Shown in pieces: positions 1 to 8,495 of a DNA stretch of 35,699 nt (the stretch's first letter is position 1; each line of letters begins with the position of its first letter). Source of the DNA: Saprospiraceae bacterium (GTDB lineage: Bacteria > Bacteroidota > Bacteroidia > Chitinophagales > Saprospiraceae); the NCBI GenBank assembly GCA_013001975.1, contig JABDKX010000014.1, forward strand, positions 1 through 35,699. The letters are read 5' to 3'. The notes under the pieces are model-generated. The model saw only the letters and a program-made list of their open reading frames with translations, searched no databases and was not told the DNA's origin. The position numbers and the translations under genes were made by a program.

Positions 1-1193
1 AAGCAGAACAATCTAAATTAAAAGCAGCCATTCAATTTGAAAAAAACACAACGACCAGCAATAGTGCTTTAAGAAATGAGAATAGTGCAAGTTCAATATC
101 AAAAGATTTAGAGAACAAAAAAACAAACAAAAATGTCTTCGATTCTGACAATTTCCAAGATAATAAAACCGTAAATGAAGATCATGTTTCTTCTTCCACA
201 ATGAAAATAAATCCTGCATCATCAACATCAGTTGATTATAAAAAGAATATTGACAAAGGTGTATTAATTGAAGGCGATAAAATTTCAAATCAACAAACAG
301 AAACTTCAAATATTAATGACTCAGATTTATCAGAGAATGTAATTCAAGAAAATGCAATGAAGACAAATCGGTTGATTCAAGAATTTAAAACTATTCCTAC
401 TAGAAATTTACTTGAAGCAAATAACAAGGAAAAATTAAATACCATTCCTAAAAGGATGCTGACTGATTGTCCTACGTTTGGTCCAAAGAGTCATAATATA
501 TATGTTCAAGGTTATTCATTTTTAGATTATGTTGGAACAAGTTACAGTACTGGTTTTGAAAACAGTTCGTACTTAGAAGAAAGAAAGAATTCTCAATCCT
601 ATATGCCAAGTTATCGTGCTGGTCTTCAAGGCAAATACTTATTCGACAATGGACTTTATGTTAAAGCAGGCATTGAATTGGCTGAAGTAAGAGAAAGGTT
701 TACGCATCGCTTAGTTGACACAACTGTAATGATTCAGCCAAATCAATTGATTAGTTATTATATTTCATCTCCTGGGGACACCACTTTTATTTATGGGAAT
801 GCTCCAGTTACAACCATCACAGTAAAAAATTGGAATGTTAAAAATTCTTATCAGTCTCTGGATATTCCTATTCTTTTAGGATACCAGGTTAAAAAAGATC
901 AATGGACATATGGTTTTGAAGCAGGTGTCATTTACAATCTGAGATTATCTACGAAGAGTTTATTATTAGACCCAACATCAACGCCAGAGTCAGTACCCGA
1001 ATATTTTAGAGATAACATTGATTTAAGTTTGACAGGTGGATTAACGGTAGGATATGCGATTAAGCCAAAAATTAATTTACTTATGCTTGCACATTTCAAA
1101 CGCAATCTATCACCGATAAATACAAGTGTGGATCTTATTTCACAAAAGTTTACTCACTTTGGGTTTGGCGTCGGACTTGAATTTAAAATATAA
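1..1193 (+). CDS. Outer-membrane beta-barrel protein with long low-complexity N-terminal region (5' partial)
   Basis: The frame is open from the first bases of the window (first full codon at position 3), so the gene begins upstream; the first internal ATG is at 201. The first ~150 visible residues are rich in Asn, Ser, Lys and Glu and look unstructured. From about the PTFGPKSHNIYVQGYSF segment to the C-terminus, short alternating hydrophobic/polar stretches rich in Gly and Tyr and a terminal strand (FGFGVGLEFKI) match a small outer-membrane beta-barrel of the PorT/OmpA-like type. In Bacteroidota such barrels are sometimes joined to an N-terminal anti-sigma or periplasmic segment, but that part lies outside the window. 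Function unknown; the barrel is inferred from composition and the end strand. Confidence 0.7.
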   Translation, partial: AEQSKLKAAIQFEKNTTTSNSALRNENSASSISKDLENKKTNKNVFDSDNFQDNKTVNEDHVSSSTMKINPASSTSVDYKKNIDKGVLIEGDKISNQQTETSNINDSDLSENVIQENAMKTNRLIQEFKTIPTRNLLEANNKEKLNTIPKRMLTDCPTFGPKSHNIYVQGYSFLDYVGTSYSTGFENSSYLEERKNSQSYMPSYRAGLQGKYLFDNGLYVKAGIELAEVRERFTHRLVDTTVMIQPNQLISYYISSPGDTTFIYGNAPVTTITVKNWNVKNSYQSLDIPILLGYQVKKDQWTYGFEAGVIYNLRLSTKSLLLDPTSTPESVPEYFRDNIDLSLTGGLTVGYAIKPKINLLMLAHFKRNLSPINTSVDLISQKFTHFGFGVGLEFKI

Positions 1194-1202
1194 AACGCTT
1201 GC

Positions 1203-1263
1203 AGTCAATTGTACGCAAATATAATTGACTTCAAGAGCCACATATTAAATGTAATATGTGGCT
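1203..1263. terminator. Tandem hairpins; bidirectional terminator between convergent genes
   Basis: The main hairpin has a perfect 12-bp stem, AGCCACATATTA (1236-1247) and TAATATGTGGCT (1252-1263), with a 4-nt loop and a T-rich stretch after it on the + strand. A second inverted repeat, AGTCAATT (1203-1210) and AATTGACT (1223-1230), lies just before it. The site sits between the stop codons of a + gene and a - gene, as expected for a shared terminator. Confidence 0.75.
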
Positions 1264-1272
1264 TATTATTTA

Positions 1273-2361
1273 TTAGAAATAAACCCGAATCACTTGATGG
1301 TAAATATCATCAATCAAGTCACCTACGACATTATCTTCATCAATAAATTTTTCCTGAGAAGTTGTTTTATATTCAAACGGGATTGCTCTTTGGTCACCAC
1401 TTAAATCATAATATTCAATTTCATCTATAAAAGCTGTATTAAAACTTCTAGTTCTGAAGTCACAAAATTCTGACATCTGGTTTACTCTAGATCTGGCTTC
1501 CCAATCATACTTTTTAATTTCTGTCACGATAACGACTGACCCAGTCACAGTAATATATTTATCAACCTCCGTTCTTTTACCGCTAGTATCAATTACAGTT
1601 TCTGTACCATCTTTAATTCTTTTAGAAAACTCTTTTACTTCTGTACTTTTTCCAACATCAATGTCTAAACTGTTAAAATCAATTTCAATTCTGCAATCAA
1701 CACTCGGAATGTTTTCTTCAAAATAAACTTGTAAAAATCCACCACTTTTTCTTTCAACATCTTTAAATGTTCTGTCAATCTCATATTCGTACCTAAAATC
1801 CCAACTATCCGCTTCAAATAATATATGAATCGTACCTGCTTCTAATGCTTGATTTAATTTCACAACTAAAGTGTCATTATCATCGTCAAATTGTATGGCG
1901 TTTTGATAATGAGCAAAAGCTTCTTGTGCAGCTATTTTATCTCCTCTCGAAAAGAACAGTTCCATTGAATTATCAGCCATGTCTTCATAATAACCTGTGA
2001 TATCTTGAGCCAAGACAATTTGCTCTTCCTCATAGATTTCAATTTGGCGATCAAAATCATCTGATAACCAACGTTTGGCCTTTATGTAATCTTCAATTAT
2101 ATTATTCCTATCATTAAATGCGGAAGCCCAATCTCTTACTTGACCACTTCTCATATCCAAAGCATATTGACTATTATGCTGTTTTAGAATTTCACGAAAG
2201 GAACGGTTCAAGATATCTTTATTTTTACCTCTTTTTCCTTTAGTCAACTCTTTGAGAGCACCATTAAAAGCTGATTGATAATTACCTTTTTCAAATTTTT
2301 TCTCAGGACTAGCGCATGCGAACAACATTCCCGCTAAAGCGATCAATAGATATTTTTTCAT
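1273..2361 (-). CDS. Predicted lipoprotein of unknown function, 362 aa
   Basis: The N-terminus is a short lipoprotein signal (MKKYLLIALAGMLFAC, Cys16 as lipidation site). The following segment (FEKGNYQSAFNGALKEL) resembles a TPR-type helix pair, and residues ~80-170 are helical and charged. The C-terminal half has beta-rich segments (TEVDKYITVTGSVVIVTEI). No enzyme motif is visible. It ends at the bidirectional terminator and is separated from the upstream VanZ-like gene by 123 nt, so it may have its own promoter. I do not recognise the family; an envelope-anchored structural or binding role is only an inference from the signal. Confidence 0.75.
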   Translation of the reverse strand: MKKYLLIALAGMLFACASPEKKFEKGNYQSAFNGALKELTKGKRGKNKDILNRSFREILKQHNSQYALDMRSGQVRDWASAFNDRNNIIEDYIKAKRWLSDDFDRQIEIYEEEQIVLAQDITGYYEDMADNSMELFFSRGDKIAAQEAFAHYQNAIQFDDDNDTLVVKLNQALEAGTIHILFEADSWDFRYEYEIDRTFKDVERKSGGFLQVYFEENIPSVDCRIEIDFNSLDIDVGKSTEVKEFSKRIKDGTETVIDTSGKRTEVDKYITVTGSVVIVTEIKKYDWEARSRVNQMSEFCDFRTRSFNTAFIDEIEYYDLSGDQRAIPFEYKTTSQEKFIDEDNVVGDLIDDIYHQVIRVYF

Positions 2362-2484
2362 TGGTTCTCATATTTAATGATATGCGTAAAATCACAATAA
2401 TGAATTAAATATATTAAAGTTTGGAGGCTTTAGTTTGAAAAATAACGTTAAGAACTATTAAGAGAACGTGAAAATTAATTAATT

Positions 2485-3039
2485 CTAGTTTTTATTTCTG
2501 AATAATCTCAACTTTTGAATGCCCCAATGCGAAAATAAAGCAGCTGCGGATACAAAGCCGTTAAAGAAAATATCTACTGGATCAAAAACTCGACTTGGAA
2601 TAAAAATTTGCAAACATTCATCAAAACAACCTATTAAAAAAACTATAATAAAAGCTAACAAAGCTGGGTATTTTATTTTTGCATCATTTTTGTTTCTTGC
2701 TAAAAGGGCCTTATGAATAAAAATGGCCAAAACACTGTATTCAATCAAATGACTTCTTTCCGCAAGTCCCAATCTTAAGAAAAACATTAAGTAGACAGCA
2801 ATGATTCCAAGCCAAATGATTAATTCTTTTTTCCGCGGTTTTACTTTAAGTCCATGTAAGAGAATAACAACCCCAATAACAGCCATTGCAACCAAAAAAA
2901 TGGCTGCTTGTAAGTCCTGATTGCTGAATAATTGAGCTAAAGGTTGTCCTAAGAATAAAGTTGAAAATATTGCTAGGACAATTATTAATACCCACGTCCA
3001 CAATCGCTTTTCACTTTTTGATTTAAATAATTTTCTCAT
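2485..3039 (-). CDS. VanZ-like membrane protein
   Basis: A 184-aa protein with about four or five transmembrane segments. The VanZ-like signatures are both present: an RSHLIEY motif in the middle, and DECLQIFIPSRVFDPVDIFFN towards the end (consensus DE-hQ-fxPxR-xDxxDhxxN). I chose the ATG at 3039 rather than the upstream in-frame ATG at 3078 because AGGAG lies 9 nt before it, one of the few clear Shine-Dalgarno sequences here, and because the upstream 13 residues are polar and poorly fitting. VanZ family members outside teicoplanin-resistance clusters are small membrane proteins of mostly unknown function; no glycopeptide resistance genes are nearby, so resistance should not be assumed. Confidence 0.85.
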   Translation of the reverse strand: MRKLFKSKSEKRLWTWVLIIVLAIFSTLFLGQPLAQLFSNQDLQAAIFLVAMAVIGVVILLHGLKVKPRKKELIIWLGIIAVYLMFFLRLGLAERSHLIEYSVLAIFIHKALLARNKNDAKIKYPALLAFIIVFLIGCFDECLQIFIPSRVFDPVDIFFNGFVSAAALFSHWGIQKLRLFRNKN

Positions 3040-3128
3040 TTTATTGAGCTCCTGAAAAAAGGTTTTATAAAAACACAATGGTGTAAAAATTATATACCCT
3101 ACATTTAAAAAGGACCTTATTTATCTTC

Positions 3129-3722
3129 TTAATCTTTCTTCGCTTCAATTTCGTCAAGCAATTTCTGGAAGCTTTGTTGAAGCTGTAAATCTATAACTGC
3201 TAACAAATCTTTCTGTCTGTGTAGCTTGTTTGTAGAAACATGTGTTTTGCCTCCTGCAAATTTTACAGTGGCTTGTTCCTTTGGTTCTTCGTCTAAACCA
3301 TAAGTCCAATTTTTTGGTATAGCGAGCTTACCGTCAATTTTAGTAAAATCGCCATTCACTTCTCTTCCGTCAATTTCTGACTTAATCTCTCCATAATCTT
3401 CGATGTATTTTTTTTCAGCGCGAGCGGACATAAAATATATTATCTTTTGAAGATAATAATCTTCCAATGAAGGATTCAAGACATATTCTCTTTCAGCATC
3501 CAAATCAATTTCATGAGTTTCCGAACCGTTTATTATTACTGTACTTTTCCCAAACGGCACTTCGAATGTTTCTTTTTTATTAGCGTCTATTGTGAAAGTC
3601 TCACCATCTCCAAATTGAAATGTTATTGACTCATCAGTTGGATTATCAACAATTATGAGTTTTATAGGTTGGCTGCATGATGCAAGTAAAAAGAAAAAAG
3701 AACCAAATAGAAGATGTCTCAT
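3129..3722 (-). CDS. Predicted lipoprotein of unknown function, 197 aa
   Basis: The signal peptide ends in a lipobox (MRHLLFGSFFFLLASC, Cys16). Residues ~20-75 form a small beta-rich module (IIVDNPTDESITFQFGDGETFTI), which looks like an immunoglobulin-like or carboxypeptidase-regulatory-type fold. The C-terminal third is helical and charged (LLAVIDLQLQQSFQKLLDEIEAKKD). It starts 33 nt downstream of murI on the same strand, so co-transcription with murI is plausible. No enzymatic motif was seen and I do not recognise the family. Confidence 0.7.
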   Translation of the reverse strand: MRHLLFGSFFFLLASCSQPIKLIIVDNPTDESITFQFGDGETFTIDANKKETFEVPFGKSTVIINGSETHEIDLDAEREYVLNPSLEDYYLQKIIYFMSARAEKKYIEDYGEIKSEIDGREVNGDFTKIDGKLAIPKNWTYGLDEEPKEQATVKFAGGKTHVSTNKLHRQKDLLAVIDLQLQQSFQKLLDEIEAKKD

Positions 3723-3755
3723 AGTTTTACATTCGAATAAATTTTAACAATCAAA

Positions 3756-4523
3756 TTATTTTCGATAATCTGTAATTTCATTTATAAATCTAAGGAAATT
3801 ATCAAAATATAGTGGGCTTAGTTCTTTTTCAGATTGAAAATATCGGGTTTCCGTTTGAGATTTGGATTTATTTGGCGTAATCAGTTTTTGCAATCGAGCA
3901 ATAGTGCCACTGTTACCATCTAAAATAGAAATGTGAGAAGGCAGCATTTTTTGTAACTGAGGTTTAAAATATAAAAAATGAGTACACCCTAATACTATGG
4001 CATCAAAATCCTCCCAATTTATATTTTTAAATTTCTGCTTGAGATAAATTTCAACTTCGGGATTCTTAAAATCGAATTGTTCAGCGAATGTTACAAGTTT
4101 CTGCAAACTGCATTTTTCAATTTGATTTTCTACATTTAAATTTTCAATAAGGGAATCTAATTTCTCTTCTTTAAGTGTGCGTTCTGTTGCACAGACCAAA
4201 ACTTTTTTATCAGATAATGAAGTGGCAGGTTTGATGGCTGGTTCCATGCCGATAATAGGAAAGTCATACATTGTTCTTAAATCATTGACAACAACTGCAG
4301 TTGCTGTATTACAAGCTAGCACCAATGCTTTTAAATCAAAATGCGTTAAAAAGTCAACAGCCCTAAATACTAATTTCTTTATTTCTTCATTTGACTTGGT
4401 CCCGTAAGGAACATTTTCCGTGTCAGCAAAATAGATATAAGATTCATTAGGCAAAAGTTGCATTGCTGCATCCAAGACCGTTAACCCACCAATTCCAGAA
4501 TCAAAAAAAGCAACATTCATCAA
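3756..4523 (-). CDS. murI: Glutamate racemase
   Basis: Interconverts L- and D-glutamate to supply D-Glu for peptidoglycan precursors in the cytoplasm. The 255-aa length fits the family. Visible motifs are FDSGIGGLTV near the start (Asp8/Ser9), the first catalytic cysteine in ACNTAT (Cys71) and the second in GCTHFLYF (Cys180, His182). The protein begins with two methionines; either could be used, and the second gives the more typical spacing to the DSG motif. It lies 63 nt downstream of the SUMF1-fold gene and 33 nt upstream of a lipoprotein gene. Confidence 0.95.
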   Translation of the reverse strand: MMNVAFFDSGIGGLTVLDAAMQLLPNESYIYFADTENVPYGTKSNEEIKKLVFRAVDFLTHFDLKALVLACNTATAVVVNDLRTMYDFPIIGMEPAIKPATSLSDKKVLVCATERTLKEEKLDSLIENLNVENQIEKCSLQKLVTFAEQFDFKNPEVEIYLKQKFKNINWEDFDAIVLGCTHFLYFKPQLQKMLPSHISILDGNSGTIARLQKLITPNKSKSQTETRYFQSEKELSPLYFDNFLRFINEITDYRK

Positions 4524-4586
4524 TGCAAAACTAATAATAAAGAAACAGCATTAAAATAAAATGAAGTTATCACTGAATCTTTTCGA

Positions 4587-6011
4587 TTAAATGCTTCTGC
4601 CTCCTCGGTAACCATAGGCAAGATACCTTGGTCCACCAGACCATGAACCATAATACCTATACCCTATTGGAGAATGAGGATTAAAATCGCCATACTGTCC
4701 ACCTATATTGTAATATCCTCCGCCTCGATAACCAAAACCTCCTTTTTCATTGTTACTTTTCGGCCAATCATCATTAGTAGCTTCACCAAAATCCAATTTA
4801 CCATCTCCATGACTGCCAATAAAAGCTCTGCCTAAAGGATTACCAACTGTAATTACTTTTTCCCAAAGACTTCCACTCAGGTCCATTACCCAATAATAAG
4901 AAGCGCCAAACACTGACCTGTTTTGATCATTTAAATTTTTCTCCTCCACACCATTGGTAAAAGCCACTTCGAAATTAGTGTTAACGTACCTTTCTAAATC
5001 ATTATAGGTATTTGTTCCCCAAACAAATTCGCCTTCAATAGGCGTGGATGGTCCTCTTGCTGCTTTTTCATACTCCAATTCCGTGATCGGTCTTATTGCG
5101 GCCCAATCGGAATAAGCTAGCCCATCGGTGAAACTGATATAATTCATTGGTCGATTGGGATTGTCGGCAACATACTTTCCATTTTCAAGTCTTATACATC
5201 CTCTTTTTTTATAATAATCAATACCACCCATAGGCGATCTTAAGTAAGTCCAATTAGCAGGCAAGGTATTTAAAAATGACGCATATTGCCCTTGGGTTAG
5301 TTCATATTTCATAATATAAAAATCGTCGTAACCTTTTGGGAACTCATCAGGTATTGGACCCATTTGATCTCCATTATATAAGGAAGTTTCACTCCAATAA
5401 TACAAAGCACCCTTTTGAGGTCCTACTTCAATGCTTTCTTCTGAATCAATGCTGATCAAACCATCTCTATTGCCGTCGTTATCACTTTTATAAAAAGCAG
5501 CACGTTTTGTTGCAGCTTCATCTGGACTTCCTAAGGTAAAAGGTCCTTCAGGAATGTAAACCATTTCTATTCCATGAACGGAAAGCCCTTCTAAGTTTCG
5601 ATAAGAAATTTCTTGTAGACTAGTATCAATTACAATTTGAAGTTTTAAATTTATATCTCCACGAAAATTTTTACTAGGATAAATAAAAAATCCTAAGCTA
5701 TCAGGAGAGATATTTATTTCTGGATTTACAGTTTCACCAGATCTGTTTTTTAAAATCTTATGCCCGTTTGGTACTAATTTTACATGATTGTCCCATTGGG
5801 TTCCAAACTTCATAAAAACCCATACAGCATCATGATTCTTTTGATTATGCCAACTGTTTTTCCAGGAAATATCAAAAATAACAGAGACCGGTGTTTCCAA
5901 AATATCGGTACGATTAACTGCTCTTACATTTGAAATTGTCAAATCTGAAGCGAAGAGTGGATTTGCCATTAGCCCTATCAAAAAGCAAATTGTCATCATC
6001 TTATATTTCAT
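4587..6011 (-). CDS. Secreted SUMF1/FGE-fold protein lacking the catalytic cysteines
   Basis: 474 aa with a signal peptide (first ~22 residues, ending NPLFAS). Residues ~25-145 are a beta-rich module of unknown type. From MVYIPEGPFTLGS (~150) to the C-terminus the sequence follows the formylglycine-generating-enzyme-like (SUMF1) fold: YIMKYELTQGQYASFLN, RPITELEYEKAARG and the Gly/Tyr/Arg-rich end. True formylglycine-generating enzymes carry a C-terminal Cys pair; here the only cysteine visible is in RGCIRLENG, well before it, so sulfatase activation is unlikely. In Bacteroidota this fold also occurs in gliding/secretion lipoproteins (GldJ, GldK), but this protein lacks a lipobox and clear identity with them. 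The gene follows a lipoprotein gene by 22 nt. Confidence 0.85.
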   Translation of the reverse strand: MKYKMMTICFLIGLMANPLFASDLTISNVRAVNRTDILETPVSVIFDISWKNSWHNQKNHDAVWVFMKFGTQWDNHVKLVPNGHKILKNRSGETVNPEINISPDSLGFFIYPSKNFRGDINLKLQIVIDTSLQEISYRNLEGLSVHGIEMVYIPEGPFTLGSPDEAATKRAAFYKSDNDGNRDGLISIDSEESIEVGPQKGALYYWSETSLYNGDQMGPIPDEFPKGYDDFYIMKYELTQGQYASFLNTLPANWTYLRSPMGGIDYYKKRGCIRLENGKYVADNPNRPMNYISFTDGLAYSDWAAIRPITELEYEKAARGPSTPIEGEFVWGTNTYNDLERYVNTNFEVAFTNGVEEKNLNDQNRSVFGASYYWVMDLSGSLWEKVITVGNPLGRAFIGSHGDGKLDFGEATNDDWPKSNNEKGGFGYRGGGYYNIGGQYGDFNPHSPIGYRYYGSWSGGPRYLAYGYRGGRSI

Positions 6012-6033
6012 AATTTCTGTTTTTATTTAAAAT

Positions 6034-6810
6034 TTACTCGCCAGCAAACTCCGATGTTTTTCTATAACCCCATGTTGAAGATCCCAGAGTTGAAAAATTT
6101 ATGACCGCATATTCACCATTACCTTTTATATCTACAATAATTGGAATAATGCCTTGGAATGAAGCAACATCAATTACAGTAGCGTTTGATATCGCATTTT
6201 CTATATCTTCTTGAGACATATTTAAATTAAAATAATCTAGTGATTGTAAATTAGCAGCATTATAAAAAACAGTTCCCTGCAAAGCTCTAAATGTGGCTGA
6301 TCCAAAAGGTGGAAATTCAACCACAACATGTGCACTGTCAACAGTAGAAACCTCTTTATTCAAAACAAAATTCCAATAAGGGTCCGGACTAAAATCTTGT
6401 ACAAAAAATGGATATTCAACAATGACATCAATCATGATATATTTTGTAACTTTTGTTTGGTCGCCATCAATTAATTCAAACTCTACGGTTACCGGTTCAC
6501 TATAAAAATCATCGTCGGATATTTGATAGTCATAGGTAATATTAGATAAACTTGAAGTGAAACTTACACGATTTAAAAGTTCACCACCATTCCTTGTTAT
6601 TAAGAAAGAACTTAATCCTGTTGTAGGGTCTGAAGACAAAGAAATATTTAAAGTTAAGGTTTCACCTATTTTAAAAGGACCTGTACTACTTTGTACAATA
6701 TCCAACATTGGGGCATCTTTCATTGGAGGACTTGGTTCTTCATCTGAGCATGAAATAAAGCTGATCAAACTATACACAAATAAAAATAGGAAAAGCTTAT
6801 ATGTACTCAT
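6034..6810 (-). CDS. Predicted lipoprotein, partner of the SUMF1-fold gene
   Basis: 258 aa with a lipoprotein signal (FVYSLISFISC, Cys21) followed by a Pro/Glu-rich tether (DEEPSPP). The rest is beta-rich, with a region around residues 35-115 (TLTLNISLSSDPTTGLSSF, ISDDDFYSEPVTVEFEL) that looks like one or two Ig-like or cadherin-like sandwich domains, then a Phe/Asn-rich C-terminal part. It is the first gene of a likely two-gene unit with the secreted SUMF1-fold protein 22 nt downstream. Family not recognised; surface attachment is inferred from the lipobox alone. Confidence 0.75.
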   Translation of the reverse strand: MSTYKLFLFLFVYSLISFISCSDEEPSPPMKDAPMLDIVQSSTGPFKIGETLTLNISLSSDPTTGLSSFLITRNGGELLNRVSFTSSLSNITYDYQISDDDFYSEPVTVEFELIDGDQTKVTKYIMIDVIVEYPFFVQDFSPDPYWNFVLNKEVSTVDSAHVVVEFPPFGSATFRALQGTVFYNAANLQSLDYFNLNMSQEDIENAISNATVIDVASFQGIIPIIVDIKGNGEYAVINFSTLGSSTWGYRKTSEFAGE

Positions 6811-6914
6811 TAAGTCAATTTTGATTTATAATCAGATTCTAAAAGAAAGATACCAAAAAAAGTTTAATTGCATAAAAGGGTTTTTTATACCATTCAGTAT
6901 AAGTAACAAAATAA

Positions 6915-7229
6915 CTAGAAAAACCCGCCGGCATCAAGAACAGCCATAACTAAGCACAAGTACAAAAAAGCAATCGGAATATTCACTAGTAGAAGTAATA
7001 TGCTTTTAATATTTATAACCATTAATGCGTTTTCGAAAATGATTTGTCCAAACAAAAATAAAGCTACACAAGCATTATAAATGACAGCTATCCAAACATA
7101 CAGCATGCCAAAGAAAACAATATTTTCATTTCTGGTGATAATAAACATTAATAATATGAGTGTTCCTATAAAAAAAGAACCAAGCATTGAATAAAATCCC
7201 AATTTGTTAAAATGATTTTCAAGTTCCAT
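6915..7229 (-). CDS. Small multi-pass membrane protein
   Basis: About 104 aa with three hydrophobic helices (GFYSMLGSFFIGTLILLMFII; a central pair; SILLLLVNIPIAFLYLCLVM). I chose the ATG at 7229 (MELENHFNK), which overlaps the end of the metallophosphoesterase gene by 11 nt; the longer form from 7277 would overlap by 59 nt and adds a non-hydrophobic extension. The overlap suggests translational coupling to that gene. Family and function unknown. Confidence 0.7.
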   Translation of the reverse strand: MELENHFNKLGFYSMLGSFFIGTLILLMFIITRNENIVFFGMLYVWIAVIYNACVALFLFGQIIFENALMVINIKSILLLLVNIPIAFLYLCLVMAVLDAGGFF

Positions 7230-8073
7230 CGTGCTGTATTTTGTCCAATTTAAATAAAGTGATTTCAGGTCTGACATTAAATCTAATTTGCTTAGAATGA
7301 CCTAAAGCTCTGTTGATATAAAGTGTTCGACCATCTTCAAAATCAAATTTTCCAGATGTATATCGTTTGTTTTTTACTGGCAAAATAGGTGGCTTTAAAA
7401 ATGGTGGTTTGCATTGTCCCCCATGCGTATGTCCAGACAAAATCCAACCATCATAATTATTCCAAACATTGAGATCACACACATCTGGATTGTGACATAA
7501 TACAATATTAGCCATTCGCTTATTTACCGTTCTCAAAATTGGTCTTGGGTTATACCGAGGCGACCAATAATCATCTAAACCAATAATATTTAATCCTCGA
7601 ATATTCACTTTTTCATTCGACAAAATGCCAATGCCACTTTTCCTCAAAATTTTTGTGACAGCATTTGCTACTTTTATCTGCGACCACCTATAACCATAGT
7701 CATGATTTCCCAAAACACCAAATGTTCCCATCTTGCCTTTAACGGCATGTTTAAATACTTTAGTTAGTTGCTTAAATTGTTTTGCATTTACATAACTGAT
7801 AAAGTCACCTGTATAAAAAACAAAATCTGGCTTATACCTTTTTGCTTTTTCAAAAGCATTAATCAAAAAATCTAATTCAAAATCATTACCAACATGTACA
7901 TCACTTATCTGCATGATCCTTTTACCTATCAACTTTTTCGGTAAATTTTTAACAGGCATTTTAACATGTTCAAAATCTATCCAAAATGGTTCAATTTGCC
8001 AAGCATACAATCCTGTCATCAAAGCTGTTGCTGCTATTGTTGAACTCGCTTTTACAAAATTTCGTCTTTTCAT
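7219..8073 (-). CDS. Calcineurin-like metallophosphoesterase with twin-arginine signal
   Basis: 284 aa. The N-terminus KRRNFVKAS followed by a hydrophobic stretch resembles a Tat signal or N-anchor. The dimetal site motifs are complete: DVH (Asp58/His60), GD (Asp90), GNHD (Asn123/His124), the CHNPD histidine (His194) and GHTHGGQ (His215/His217). This is the YaeI-like, membrane-associated branch, whose members cleave phosphodiester or pyrophosphate bonds; the Chlamydia lipid A enzyme LpxG belongs to the same broad branch. Its ATG overlaps the dgkA stop by 4 nt, and a small membrane protein overlaps its own end, so the three products are probably made together. A lipid-linked substrate is an inference from dgkA coupling. 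Confidence 0.9.
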   Translation of the reverse strand: MKRRNFVKASSTIAATALMTGLYAWQIEPFWIDFEHVKMPVKNLPKKLIGKRIMQISDVHVGNDFELDFLINAFEKAKRYKPDFVFYTGDFISYVNAKQFKQLTKVFKHAVKGKMGTFGVLGNHDYGYRWSQIKVANAVTKILRKSGIGILSNEKVNIRGLNIIGLDDYWSPRYNPRPILRTVNKRMANIVLCHNPDVCDLNVWNNYDGWILSGHTHGGQCKPPFLKPPILPVKNKRYTSGKFDFEDGRTLYINRALGHSKQIRFNVRPEITLFKLDKIQHDGT

Positions 8074-8438
8074 ATGCCACCATTTTTAGACGTCAAAAGA
8101 ATTATGATGATTATACAGAAAGCTGAGAAAGCTGCAATCAACACAGCACCAGCTGCTACATCCTTGATGATCTTAATATTAATATCATATTTCAACGAGA
8201 TTAAATCGCAGGTTACTTCAATAGCTGTATTAAATAATTCAGCTATTAAGACAACACTTAATGCAATACTTAAAAGCAGCCAGGTTGTTAAGCTTAGGCT
8301 TAAAGTAGAAGCGTAAAGGCAAACCACTGTGACGATCACAAGTTCCAACTTGACATTGAGTTGTGTCATGCAAGCGTATTTAATCACTTCAATTGCATGA
8401 CGAATACTTCTTATTTGAGAACTAAATATTTTTATCAT
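8070..8438 (-). CDS. dgkA: Prokaryotic-type diacylglycerol/undecaprenol kinase
   Basis: 122 aa, three transmembrane helices, matching the small integral-membrane kinase family that phosphorylates diacylglycerol or undecaprenol using ATP. The hallmark block is present: ELFNTAIEVTCDLI (catalytic Glu of the ExxNTAIE motif) followed by KDVAAGAVLIAA. The length is typical. The gene is first of a three-gene unit: its stop overlaps the metallophosphoesterase start by 4 nt (ATGA). Whether the substrate is diacylglycerol or undecaprenol cannot be told from sequence. Confidence 0.9.
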   Translation of the reverse strand: MIKIFSSQIRSIRHAIEVIKYACMTQLNVKLELVIVTVVCLYASTLSLSLTTWLLLSIALSVVLIAELFNTAIEVTCDLISLKYDINIKIIKDVAAGAVLIAAFSAFCIIIIILLTSKNGGI

Positions 8439-8456
8439 AATTATTGATATTTAATT

Positions 8457-8483
8457 CTTCCTTTGGCTAATTGCCAAAGGAAG
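8457..8483 (-). terminator. Strong hairpin between creD and dgkA
   Basis: Perfect 11-bp stem CTTCCTTTGGC / GCCAAAGGAAG with a 5-nt loop, extendable by a few further pairs. It sits between the creD stop and the dgkA start. On the minus strand the following bases are AT-rich but not a clean U tract, so it could be a weak terminator or an mRNA-stabilising hairpin rather than a full stop. Confidence 0.55.
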
Positions 8484-8495
8484 GATAGTCAGTAA

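Noticed and set aside
2485-3039. Glycopeptide resistance from a VanZ-like gene
   Set aside because: There are no vanHAX-type genes nearby and VanZ-like proteins are widespread without such a role.
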